64,000 bases of DNA from JAVBMU01 sp031551755. GTDB lineage: Bacteria > Actinomycetota > Actinomycetes > Actinomycetales > Cellulomonadaceae. Within the stretch, counting starts at the first letter, position 1, and the number at the start of each line of letters is the position of its first letter. The notes beneath the pieces were generated by a model. That model was not told where the DNA came from, made no database searches, and saw only the letters and a list, made by a program, of their open reading frames with translations. The stretch is from the NCBI GenBank assembly GCA_031551755.1, contig JAVBNE010000001.1, forward strand, positions 1-64,000. Reading direction: 5' to 3'. Positions 52,089 through 59,696 of this stretch are shown here, in pieces. Position numbers and translations under genes: made by a program.

Positions 52089-53549
52089 ATGAGGGTGACT
52101 CTGGTCACAGAGGGGACCTACCCGCTGACCGATGGCGGCGTGAGCACCTGGTGCGACCTCCTCATCCGCGGGTTGCCGCACGTCACTTTCGACATCGTGG
52201 CGCTCAGTGGAGTGGGCACCGAGCCCTCCCGATGGGATGCACCCTCGAATGCCGGCGTGCTCCTTCAGCATGGTGTCTGGGGGCGTCCACCTTCCTGGCG
52301 TCGCCGTCGTCGGGCGGCTTCTTTCGTGAACCCGCTCCAGCGCGAACTGCATTACTTCTGGCGGTCGGTGCTCAACCCGTTCCCGGACGCACAATCGGCC
52401 GGCCTGCGGGCGAGCCTGCGTCGGTTGATCGCGATGGACGACGAGACCGACATCGCTGCGTGCCTGGCCAATGCCGACTCGAGCCGTGCACTGGCGCAGG
52501 CGTGGAACGAGTTCGCCCAGGACCAGAAACTACCCAAGATGTCCGTGGCTGATGCCGTGGCGGTGGCCTCGATCGTCGACCGCACCTTGGCGCTGCTGAG
52601 TCTGCGTCCACCGGAAAGCGACCTCGTCCACGCCACCGCGAACGGACCGTGCGGATTGATCGGCCTGGCCGTGAAGTGGCGGCACGACACTCCGCTCATT
52701 CTCACCGAACACGGCATCTACCTGCGGGAGCAGTACATCGCACTGCGGCGGTCGGCGTTGAACTGGGTACAACGTCGCGCGGTCGCCACGTTCACCCGGG
52801 CCGTCTCCCGGATTGTCCTTCAGGAGGCCGACGCTATCTTCCCGGTCTCCGATTTCAATGGTGGCTGGGCCGTTCAACTGGGTGCCGCGCCGACCCGGGT
52901 CCACACCATCCGCAACGGTGTGGACGGCAGTGCCTACCGGCTGATCCGGACCGAACCCGAGGAGCCGACGATCGTTTTCGTCGGGCGGATCGACCCGCTG
53001 AAGGATCTCGACACCCTGATTCGTGCTCATGCGTTGGTGGTGAAGGCGCTGCCGCGCACCCAGTTGCGGATCTTCGGCCCCGTGCCCGCCGGCAATGAGA
53101 ACTACGCAGCCGGGCTGCGAGCCTTGGTGGGTGAGTTGAGGACCGACCGGCTAGTGACGTTCGAAGGCGCCTGCGACGGTCGCGAGGCGCTGACCGCGGG
53201 CAGTCTCATCGCTTTGACCAGCGTCTCGGAAGGCCTGCCATTCACCTTGATCGAAGCGATGATGTGCGGTCGGGCGACCGTATCGACCGATGTCGGCGGA
53301 GTGCGTGAGTGCATCGATGCCGAACAGCGGGTCGGCCGGGTGGTACCACCCAAGCAGCCGCAGGCTTTCGCGGATGCCTGCATCCCGCTGCTGTCCTTCG
53401 CATCCAGGCGCCACCGCATGGGTGATCTGGCGGCGATGTGGGCGCGGGAGCGCTTCGACATCGAGGAGTTCACCACGGCATATGCGCTCGCCTACGAGAA
53501 TGTAGCTCCGCTACGAAGCCGCCCATATATAGCGGAGGAGTCGGCGTGA
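52089..53549 (+). CDS. PelF-like family 4 glycosyltransferase
   Basis: A 486-residue GT4 glycosyltransferase of the PelF type, acting in the cytoplasm on a nucleotide sugar. N-terminal domain starts MRVTLVTEGTYPLTDGGVSTWCDLLIRGL, the PelF hallmark; the C-terminal domain has VFVGRIDPLKDLDTLIRA and the SEGLPFTLIEAM motif (E-x7-E). PelF makes the Pel exopolysaccharide in Pseudomonas. Here only a PelG-like partner follows, with no PelA-E. ATG 52089 is clear. Confidence 0.9.
   Translation: MRVTLVTEGTYPLTDGGVSTWCDLLIRGLPHVTFDIVALSGVGTEPSRWDAPSNAGVLLQHGVWGRPPSWRRRRRAASFVNPLQRELHYFWRSVLNPFPDAQSAGLRASLRRLIAMDDETDIAACLANADSSRALAQAWNEFAQDQKLPKMSVADAVAVASIVDRTLALLSLRPPESDLVHATANGPCGLIGLAVKWRHDTPLILTEHGIYLREQYIALRRSALNWVQRRAVATFTRAVSRIVLQEADAIFPVSDFNGGWAVQLGAAPTRVHTIRNGVDGSAYRLIRTEPEEPTIVFVGRIDPLKDLDTLIRAHALVVKALPRTQLRIFGPVPAGNENYAAGLRALVGELRTDRLVTFEGACDGREALTAGSLIALTSVSEGLPFTLIEAMMCGRATVSTDVGGVRECIDAEQRVGRVVPPKQPQAFADACIPLLSFASRRHRMGDLAAMWARERFDIEEFTTAYALAYENVAPLRSRPYIAEESA
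52094..52109. promoter_or_regulatory. Crp-like site 2 of the pel-like unit
   Basis: GGTGACTCTGGTCACA, one mismatch from TGTGA-N6-TCACA, lies at codons 2-7 of the PelF-like gene. Such a position could block transcription, but it may be a chance match inside coding sequence. Confidence 0.35.
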
Positions 53550-54901
53550 GCGCCCGTCATCTGGCCCTGGACGCAGTGGCGCCTGAGGGCTCCGAGCACT
53601 CCTTGGAGTTCGACGGTCAGACCCGCGAACTTGTGGTCGGGATCGGGGCCGTCGACGAGCTGGATGTCGCGGCGGAGTTGGAGTCCAATGGGATCACCGA
53701 TCACGGCTGTCGGCGGCATCTCAATCAGAGCCTCTTCACCGTGGCTGAGCGGGTCTTTCACCGTTCGGGTGGCGCGACGCGTTCGACGCCACAGGCTGTT
53801 CGCCGGGGCGGACAGGGCCTATCGGAGGCGTTCTGGCGGGCTGTCGTGCTCTTCGGTGGGGTGGCCCTCGCTGGCATGGTGATCGTCTGCCTGGGCGTGC
53901 AGCCTCCTGCCGTGGGGATCGCGACCGCCGTGACCTGGGTCGGTGGGAGCATCGTCGGTGCGGTCGTCTGGGCACACCGGAGTGCGGGCGATCTGGCTGG
54001 CGGGCTGCGTGCCGCCGGTCGCTGGGGCGCGATCATCATCGTGCTGACAGCGGTGGCTGTCGGGCTTTCGGCCCTGCGATGGCCATCGTGGTCCGCGTTG
54101 GCGGCAGGTGGTTTCGTGATCGGGCTACTGATCTACGGTGTCCTGGCAGCCGTGGCAATCGCGACCCCCCGGGTGGGTCGCTCTGCATGGGTCATGGCGG
54201 TCGGCGCGGGGTTGGCAGTCGCAGTGTGGTTCGCCGGCCTCAACCGGTCGATCGTCGTTGGGATCGCGGTGGTGGTTCTGGTTTTCCTCGGGATCGCGGT
54301 CGTGTCGGTGTGGCCGGAGGCGATCGCGGTTCGGTCGCTCACTCCTCCACGACCGTTCCGGGCAGATCTGGCAGCGGCCCTGCCGGCCGCGATTCAGTCA
54401 CTGGTGCTTGCCGGCGGGCTGCTCCTGATCGGTGAGCAGACGAGGGGGGAGTTCCGGGCGCTTACGATCGGCGCCGCAGTTGCCGGTATCGCGATCGCCG
54501 ATCCGCTGCTCACCTCGTTGAGGTCTCACCTTCGCCATCGGCTCACCCAGGTATGGCACCACGATGAGCTCAGTGCCTCCCGGGTCGGCTGGGGTGTGCT
54601 CGGCTGTTCGCTCGTGACGGCTTCGGTGACGATCGCCATTCCCGCGCTGCGCGACGGCACCATCCACGTGGGGGCGCCAACCGTCGCCCTCGCCGGGTTC
54701 GGTGCATTGGCCGGGTTGTCCTCCGCGTTTCGGATGTTCGCCCGCCCGTGGACGGCAGTGGCCTCTGCGTTGCCCGCTCTAATTCCCGGTCTCGTGCTCG
54801 GCTCCGGGCCGTTGGTCGTGGCGATCTGTGTGGCCGTCGCCCTCGGAGTGGGTTCGATCGTGGTGGCCTCGGTCCTGCGCGATCCGCGGGCTTTCATGTG
54901 A
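53546..54901 (+). CDS. PelG-like polytopic membrane protein
   Basis: A 451-residue membrane protein. The N-terminal ~90 residues are soluble; then about twelve hydrophobic segments. Coupled to the PelF-like gene by a GTGA overlap, so a PelG-like role (moving the polymer across the membrane) is inferred mainly from context; similarity by eye is weak. The 3' end overlaps the convergent Sir2 gene by 123 bp. Confidence 0.75.
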   Translation: MSARHLALDAVAPEGSEHSLEFDGQTRELVVGIGAVDELDVAAELESNGITDHGCRRHLNQSLFTVAERVFHRSGGATRSTPQAVRRGGQGLSEAFWRAVVLFGGVALAGMVIVCLGVQPPAVGIATAVTWVGGSIVGAVVWAHRSAGDLAGGLRAAGRWGAIIIVLTAVAVGLSALRWPSWSALAAGGFVIGLLIYGVLAAVAIATPRVGRSAWVMAVGAGLAVAVWFAGLNRSIVVGIAVVVLVFLGIAVVSVWPEAIAVRSLTPPRPFRADLAAALPAAIQSLVLAGGLLLIGEQTRGEFRALTIGAAVAGIAIADPLLTSLRSHLRHRLTQVWHHDELSASRVGWGVLGCSLVTASVTIAIPALRDGTIHVGAPTVALAGFGALAGLSSAFRMFARPWTAVASALPALIPGLVLGSGPLVVAICVAVALGVGSIVVASVLRDPRAFM

Positions 54902-55714
54902 AGTCAGGGCGTCGGCGAGCGCCGTCAGCGTCGGCGAAACCCCAGCCTCCACCTTCACCGTCGCCAGTTCGTCGCCCTTGGTGACGCCCCGGTTGACGAT
55001 GACTAGAGGCCTGCCGGTCTTGGCGACTCGACGGACGAACCGAAGTCCGCTGTGCACGGTGAGCGAGGACCCGGCGACGAGCAGCGCATCTGCGTTGTCA
55101 ACAAGTGCGACGGCACGGGCGACCCGGGAGGCCGGTACGCTCTCGCCAAAGTAGACGATCTGCGGTTTCAGCATCCCCCCGCAGAACTCGCAGTCAGCCG
55201 GTCGGAAATGCGCGGTGGTGTCGATCGCCGCATCCGCGTCCGGTGCCGTCTCGATATCCGCGAGGGGTCCGACGCTTTCCAGGAATCCGGGATTGAGTGC
55301 GGCGAGGCGGTCTGCGAGATGGGCTCGCGAGATGACCATGCCGCAGTTCAGGCACATCACCTTGTCGTAGCGGCCGTGCAGATCGATGACCTGACGGCTG
55401 CCTGCCTCCTCGTGGAGTCGGTCGACGTTCTGCGTGATGATCCCGGTCAGCAACCCGGCCTGTTCCAGTCGCACCAACGCCCGGTGACCCGCGTTCGGCC
55501 GCGTGCCGTGGATTCGCTGCCAGCCGACATGATTGCGCGCCCAGTAGTGCCGCCGGAAGGTCTCGTCGCCTACGAACTGCTGGTACGTCATGGGGGTGCG
55601 TGGGGGCGAGTCGGGGCCGCGGTAGTCGGGGATGCCGGAGTCGGTCGAGATACCGGCGCCGGTCAGGGCGGCGAACCGCATTCCACCTAAGACGGCGATG
55701 GCCTCATCGAGCAC
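54779..55714 (-). CDS. Sir2-family NAD-dependent protein deacetylase
   Basis: A 311-residue sirtuin. NAD site ALTGAGISTDSGIPDYRGP at about 16-34, catalytic ITQNVDRLHEEAG and LHGRYDKVMCLNC, zinc cysteines CLNC and CEFC, then GSSLTVHSGLRFV and IVNRG. The C-terminal ~35 residues (His/Asp/Arg-rich) are extra and run under the end of the PelG-like gene. Removes acyl groups from lysines in the cytoplasm; targets unknown. Confidence 0.94.
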   Translation of the reverse strand: MLDEAIAVLGGMRFAALTGAGISTDSGIPDYRGPDSPPRTPMTYQQFVGDETFRRHYWARNHVGWQRIHGTRPNAGHRALVRLEQAGLLTGIITQNVDRLHEEAGSRQVIDLHGRYDKVMCLNCGMVISRAHLADRLAALNPGFLESVGPLADIETAPDADAAIDTTAHFRPADCEFCGGMLKPQIVYFGESVPASRVARAVALVDNADALLVAGSSLTVHSGLRFVRRVAKTGRPLVIVNRGVTKGDELATVKVEAGVSPTLTALADALTSHESPRIAQDRGHHDRTHSEGDGHTDRHDQRPGAEHETGN

Positions 55715-55723
55715 AGGTCGAGC

Positions 55724-56515
55724 CTACGACCGGGTAGTAGGCGCGGCGAAGTGGCGGTGGATCACCCGGTTCCAGGGGGCGCGGGGCAGCTCAGGCCGAA
55801 GGAGTGCCAGGCCGGTGCCGTATTTGGAGATCCGAGCCGGTCGATGACCGAGCCGCCACAGGAGCCGGTCGAGTTCGGAGGGGATCGAGCCCGTCTTGGT
55901 CTCAATGATGACGACATGGGGGATGGCCAGGTAGGCGGGGCCGTTGATCCACACCAAGCCGCTGTCGACGGTCGCCCGGGCCGGCGTCTGCCCAATGTCG
56001 CTGGGAAGCCGGAAGGTGGTTCGCATGTAGTGCGTTCTCAAGCCGGGCTCCAGCGACCGGGCGGTTTCGACGGGAACGCTGTCCTTGGCCAGGATGGCCG
56101 AAACGAAGTCTTGCCCGTCGCCGATCCGGTGGGGCTCGTCCACGTGGGTCGCGCGTTGCTTGACCGTGACACCGCGGGCAGCGCGGGTTTTCACTTCGAG
56201 GAAATGCTGATCGGAGTCAACGTAGCTGCGGGTGCGCACCTTGAACCGGCGGCGTCGCCGGTGTGCCGCGAGGCGATAACTGACCAAGTCAGGAGTGTCG
56301 AAATAGACGGACTGGTAGGCGAAGGCACGATGGCCGTCCATCTCGAGCGTCTGGGTTGCGGCGGGTAGCAGATCGAGCACCCGGATGGCCTGTGTGAGCG
56401 GCAGGACGTACTTCCGGTCCACGCGGGATTGGAGGTCCGCGGTGTCGATCAGGTCGGCCAGGGTGATTGCCGGCAGATTCGCGCAGGCAGAGACCACTTT
56501 CGCGGTCGGGCTCAT
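55724..56515 (-). CDS. VTC-domain protein (polyphosphate polymerase-like)
   Basis: A 263-residue VTC domain of the CYTH/TTM tunnel fold. Key blocks: SRVDRKYVLPL, YFDTPDLVSYRLAAHRRRRRFKVRTRSY (many basic tunnel residues), FLEVKTRAARG and IIETKTG. Yeast VTC4 makes polyphosphate; bacterial forms are less studied. Coupled to the DUF4956 membrane gene by a 4-bp overlap, so it may act at the membrane. Longer frame upstream is not conserved. Confidence 0.88.
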   Translation of the reverse strand: MSPTAKVVSACANLPAITLADLIDTADLQSRVDRKYVLPLTQAIRVLDLLPAATQTLEMDGHRAFAYQSVYFDTPDLVSYRLAAHRRRRRFKVRTRSYVDSDQHFLEVKTRAARGVTVKQRATHVDEPHRIGDGQDFVSAILAKDSVPVETARSLEPGLRTHYMRTTFRLPSDIGQTPARATVDSGLVWINGPAYLAIPHVVIIETKTGSIPSELDRLLWRLGHRPARISKYGTGLALLRPELPRAPWNRVIHRHFAAPTTRS

Positions 56516-57117
56516 GCGCTTGCGAGGGGAGCGGGTTCGCGTTGCTGGCGAGGGTTCGAGCGGGACCCTGTGGGGCTTTCCGAGCAGTACCGGACATCGA
56601 CCACCATCGAGTCGTTCACCAGATCCAGACGCTGCACGTTGACCCCATGCACTCGTCCGCCGAGGAGTTGTTCCAGGTAAGCAACGAGACCGGACTCGTC
56701 TGTGAAAGTCCGATCGAGAACGACCAGTTGGCTGCGCTGTTTGCGCAATACCCGCGGATGATCGGCGAGCCCCACGACGACCAGGATGAGAAGTATCCCG
56801 GCGATCGAGATCCGGGGCGTCGTGAGGCCGAGTCCACCGAGGAGGCCGAAGGCGAGGGCGGCAAAGTAGTACGCGACTTCGGTTTGGGACAGTTCGGTCG
56901 ACCGTAGCCGGATGATCGAGAGAACACCGAAGAGTCCCAGGCCGAGCCCGGCACCGACTGTGCTGGTAGCCAACGTGGCTGACACGACGAGGACGCCGAC
57001 GTTCACTCCGAGTAGGGCGACGACGAGGTCGCGTCGGCGGTGCCGCGGGAAGTAGAGCGCGAAGACGAGGATCAGCGCTGCGGCGACGTCGACCGCGAAC
57101 ATAACCAATTGGGACAT
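56512..57117 (-). CDS. DUF4956 membrane protein
   Basis: A 201-residue protein with four membrane helices in the first ~120 residues and a soluble C-terminus. Contains GLGLFGVLSIIRLRSTELSQTEVAYYFAALAFGLL, the DUF4956 signature. It pairs with the VTC gene (ATGA overlap), a conserved pairing in bacteria that suggests a membrane-linked polyphosphate or phosphate function. ATG 57117 has GAGGTACAG before it. Confidence 0.88.
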   Translation of the reverse strand: MSQLVMFAVDVAAALILVFALYFPRHRRRDLVVALLGVNVGVLVVSATLATSTVGAGLGLGLFGVLSIIRLRSTELSQTEVAYYFAALAFGLLGGLGLTTPRISIAGILLILVVVGLADHPRVLRKQRSQLVVLDRTFTDESGLVAYLEQLLGGRVHGVNVQRLDLVNDSMVVDVRYCSESPTGSRSNPRQQREPAPLASA

Positions 57118-57324
57118 CTGTACCTCGAGGGTGAGATCTGGCGAATCCAGGCAGTCTTCCACAACCACAATAAGATGTAAAATTTAACCCATCGACGTAC
57201 AACTTCCGTGCAAATCTTGAGTAGGTCGGAGCGCTGCGGTCTGCTGCAGCCGTTCGTGCGGCAAGCTGATTCGTTCATGCGGGCTCGACCAGGTATCCTT
57301 CTTCGGCCGGGTTGTTCCGGCGAA

Positions 57325-57412
57325 GGTAGCGTGTCCGAGCGGCCTAAGGAGCACGCCTCGAAAGCGTGTGTGGGTGATGAGTCCACCGTGGGTTCAAATC
57401 CCACCGCTACCG
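57325..57412 (+). tRNA. tRNA-Ser (CGA anticodon)
   Basis: Acceptor GGTAGCG (57325-57331) pairs with CGCTACC (57405-57411), followed by G. D arm, anticodon loop CTCGAAA with CGA, a long variable arm as expected for serine, and T arm GTGGG-TTCAAAT-CCCAC are all present. CCA is not encoded. Confidence 0.97.
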
Positions 57413-57422
57413 CTCGAGGTAG

Positions 57423-57453
57423 TTCGCGAAACCCGCAGGGTCGGGTTCGCGAA
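57423..57453 (+). terminator. hairpin after tRNA-Ser
   Basis: TTCGCGAA-A-CCCG pairs with CGGG-TTCGCGAA with one bulge; loop CAGGGT. Starts 11 bp after the tRNA and likely ends its transcription. Confidence 0.6.
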
Positions 57454-57641
57454 ACTGCGCGCAGACCGCCCGTTGCCGGTTCGGATGGCAGCGGGCGGTC
57501 TCGTTTTGCCCGGGTTGCCTCGAGGACGGGGTGCAGCGGGCGGTGTTGCGGGGGCCGGTGGCGGCTTGTTGTTCGCGTGTGGGCGGTCTTGCGGGGCCGC
57601 GGGACTGTTTTCGGGCGCGGCGGTGCGCTCTGGTGACGCGG

Positions 57642-58343
57642 CTACTGCTGAGGTGTTGGTCTTTCGGGGTTGGTTGGTGGTGACCGGAACCTGGTCAGTG
57701 CACGGTGGCGGGCCTGGTTGCGGGGTTTGCGGCGTTGGATCGGGGTTGGTGCCGGTGTGCCGTCGTGCGGGTGATGGGGGTAGGTGTCGGCGATGATGCG
57801 GGCGTTGACGGCGCCGAGGTAGATGGCGAGCAGGAGCGCGTTCTTGATGAGGCCGAAGACGCGGGTCAGGCCGCGTTCGAGTTTGCCGCGGTGGGTCTTG
57901 AGTTCGGCGTTGTAGGACTCGACCGCGACCCGGCGCCCGTAGTTCGCGGCCCACGCGGTGGTCCCGTACGCGAGTGACTGGCGGTCCTTGGGGTGATGGT
58001 CGGGCTCAGGTCCGAGGGTGATCGTCAGCTCGCAGCCGCACGGTTTGCCTGGGGTGCAGCTGGTGGTGGGGCGCCGTCCTGCGTACTGCCGCGAGCCGGG
58101 GACGTTGACGCAGTGGACCTTGCCCGCGATGGCCGATCGTTCAGGTCCGGGCCAAGCGAGGGCAGACCTCTGATCACCGCCCAGAGAGCCTGCTCCCGGA
58201 CCTTTCCACGCTCCGTATCGGCGACACGATCTCAACTGCAGGACGCTGGCGTCGACGGTGGGAATTGATGGAGCCGCTGGTCGGCGCCACGACGAGCTGC
58301 CGCGTAGCATCAGCGGCGCGGGCGGCCGGACAGAACGCACCAT
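57642..58343 (-). pseudogene. transposase remnant (C-terminal part)
   Basis: A 233-codon frame whose middle (about residues 72-190) resembles the end of a DDE transposase: AGKVHCVNVPG, a Cys-rich CTPGKPCGCELTI segment, TAWAANYGRRVAVESYNAELK with the probable final Glu, and HRGKLERGLTRVFGLIKNALLLAIYLGAVNARII. The catalytic Asp residues and the whole N-terminal half are missing, and the frame has unrelated sequence at both ends. It is likely a dead insertion sequence fragment, next to tRNA-Ser, a common landing place. No terminal inverted repeats found. Confidence 0.65.
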
Positions 58344-58492
58344 CGCTTGGCCTCATCCGTCCACGCGCCTCGATGTCCTTGTCGCGGACAATCCCGACTA
58401 CAAGCAGTCGACCGGTCTCGCCGAAGTTCCAGAGGTGGACCTCTTTGCCTGTCCGCCCGAGCGGACGCGACAGTTCGTCGTAGCATCCGAAT

Positions 58493-58960
58493 GTGCAGAC
58501 GATCAGCTTTGCCCATGTGTCCACCGCGGGGCTCGACTCCTCGCCGGTCGCGGTGGCGCTCGCTGGGCTGCGAGCCAACGAGGCCCGCTACTTCTCGACG
58601 AAGTTCCATGCCGAGTACGTTACGTACGCGCCACAGGACAAGCCCGACATCGTGCAGTGGATTGGGATGATCCTGCGTGAGGAGCGTGGGATCGAGATCG
58701 CCGCTCGCGTGCTTGAGGTCTTCGTCTTCGACAACGACGATGTGTTCTGGCCCTCGCTGTACTTCGAGAATGGTCTCGCGGTCAATGTCCTGTGGGAGAA
58801 GCGGGATGGTGGAAAGCGGGCCGTCGGATTCAAGTTGTCGGTGGGGATGGATCCGCCGCCAGAGTTGTCGGCCTTCAAATGGGCGCGGCAAAGGTCGAAG
58901 CTCGCTGGGGAGATTCGTGGGAGCTTCTTCGTCATCAAGAATACGTACAGCCTTCCTTGA
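58493..58960 (+). CDS. hypothetical protein (orphan)
   Basis: A 155-residue soluble protein without recognised domain. Composition is less Ala/Pro-rich and more aromatic than neighbours (YVTYAPQDKPDIVQWIGMIL, VFVFDNDDVFWPSLYFENG, KWARQRSKLAGEIRGSFFVI). Lies among transposase debris and tandem repeats, so it may be a cargo gene. ATG 58493 has no strong ribosome-binding site; GTG or other starts are possible. Confidence 0.55.
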   Translation: MQTISFAHVSTAGLDSSPVAVALAGLRANEARYFSTKFHAEYVTYAPQDKPDIVQWIGMILREERGIEIAARVLEVFVFDNDDVFWPSLYFENGLAVNVLWEKRDGGKRAVGFKLSVGMDPPPELSAFKWARQRSKLAGEIRGSFFVIKNTYSLP

Positions 58961-59432
58961 TCGGGCGGTCGCGGCAGCCATCCGCCCGATCACTAAGTCG
59001 CGGCAGCCATCCGCCCGATCACTAAGCAGTTGTTCAGCATCGTGATGGCCCAGCATCACCCTATTGGCCCAGCATCAGACCTATTGACTGGTGGCCGAGC
59101 GCCATGCGCGCTGGGAGAAGGGGCGGCCGAGGACCTCAGACCGAATCGGAGCGGTTGTTGTGCCACAGGGCCAGGTCCTGTCAGATTATTGGCGTCCGGG
59201 CGAACTTGAACAGGCGGTTCCGGCCCGACTTGCGAGCCGCCACGGATGGCAACCTTTCCAACAAAGTGAACGACGGCGCCCGAGGGGACCACGGGTGGCA
59301 TGTTATGCCGGATTGCCCGCTTTAACCCCGGTCAAATCACCCTGCGGAGGTGCCGATCATCGTCATAGTGGTGCGCCCCGATGCGTGCTGGTATGTGCAA
59401 GGGGATGCATTTGACGATGAAGGAGCGCTTCC
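58961..59432. other. repeat-bearing gap without a supported gene
   Basis: About 470 bp with tandem repeats at its left end and nothing that I can defend as a gene. Short frames on both strands have no ribosome-binding site or conserved look. AT content is a little higher near 59190-59420. Confidence 0.5.
58968..59025. repeat. 29-bp tandem direct repeat
   Basis: Two near-identical adjacent copies of a unit containing TCGCGGCAGCCATCCGCCCG followed by ATCACTAAG. A second imperfect pair (GGCCCAGCATCA) follows at 59047-59081. Confidence 0.8.
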
Positions 59433-59696
59433 GTGCCATTCGAACCGGCAGAGCGGGCGAGGTCTGCCCCGCGAGTTGCTGACCCCCTGCGTCACATGTC
59501 GACCCTGGGCTCATTGAGCTGTTGGCTGTGTGGGGCGGGGCCGTTCGTCGAATGTGACGTGGCTGCGCACCAGGAGTACGCGAACTCCCTGCACGAGTGT
59601 TCGGCCTGTGGGGCCGGCCTCGATGAGGTCTGCACCCCGCAGTGTCCGGCTGCCAATGCCGTCATGGAGGCTCTGTCGGCGGTTCAAGCCGTATGA
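59433..59696 (+). CDS. seven-cysteine small protein, paralogue 3
   Basis: An 87-residue member of the Cys-rich family (others at 10953 and 14594): LRHMSTLGSLSCWLCGA, ECD, AHQEYAN, CSACGA, DEVCTPQC, AANAVMEA and a final VQAV. GTG 59433 has an excellent AAGGAG at 59420, so this copy fixes the natural length of the family at about 85 residues. It overlaps the end of the convergent membrane gene by 13 bp. Probably metal-binding and cytoplasmic; function unknown. Confidence 0.85.
   Translation: MPFEPAERARSAPRVADPLRHMSTLGSLSCWLCGAGPFVECDVAAHQEYANSLHECSACGAGLDEVCTPQCPAANAVMEALSAVQAV

Noticed and set aside
57325..57412. Attachment-site duplication of the tRNA-Ser 3' end
   Set aside because: No copy of the tRNA end was found downstream within the window.
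57394..57954. Arg/Pro-rich frame over tRNA-Ser edge and transposase remnant
   Set aside because: Shadow frame with no ribosome-binding site; overlaps the tRNA.
58258..58680. Forward 140-codon frame before the orphan gene
   Set aside because: Overlaps the better-supported frame at 58493 and has no conserved look.
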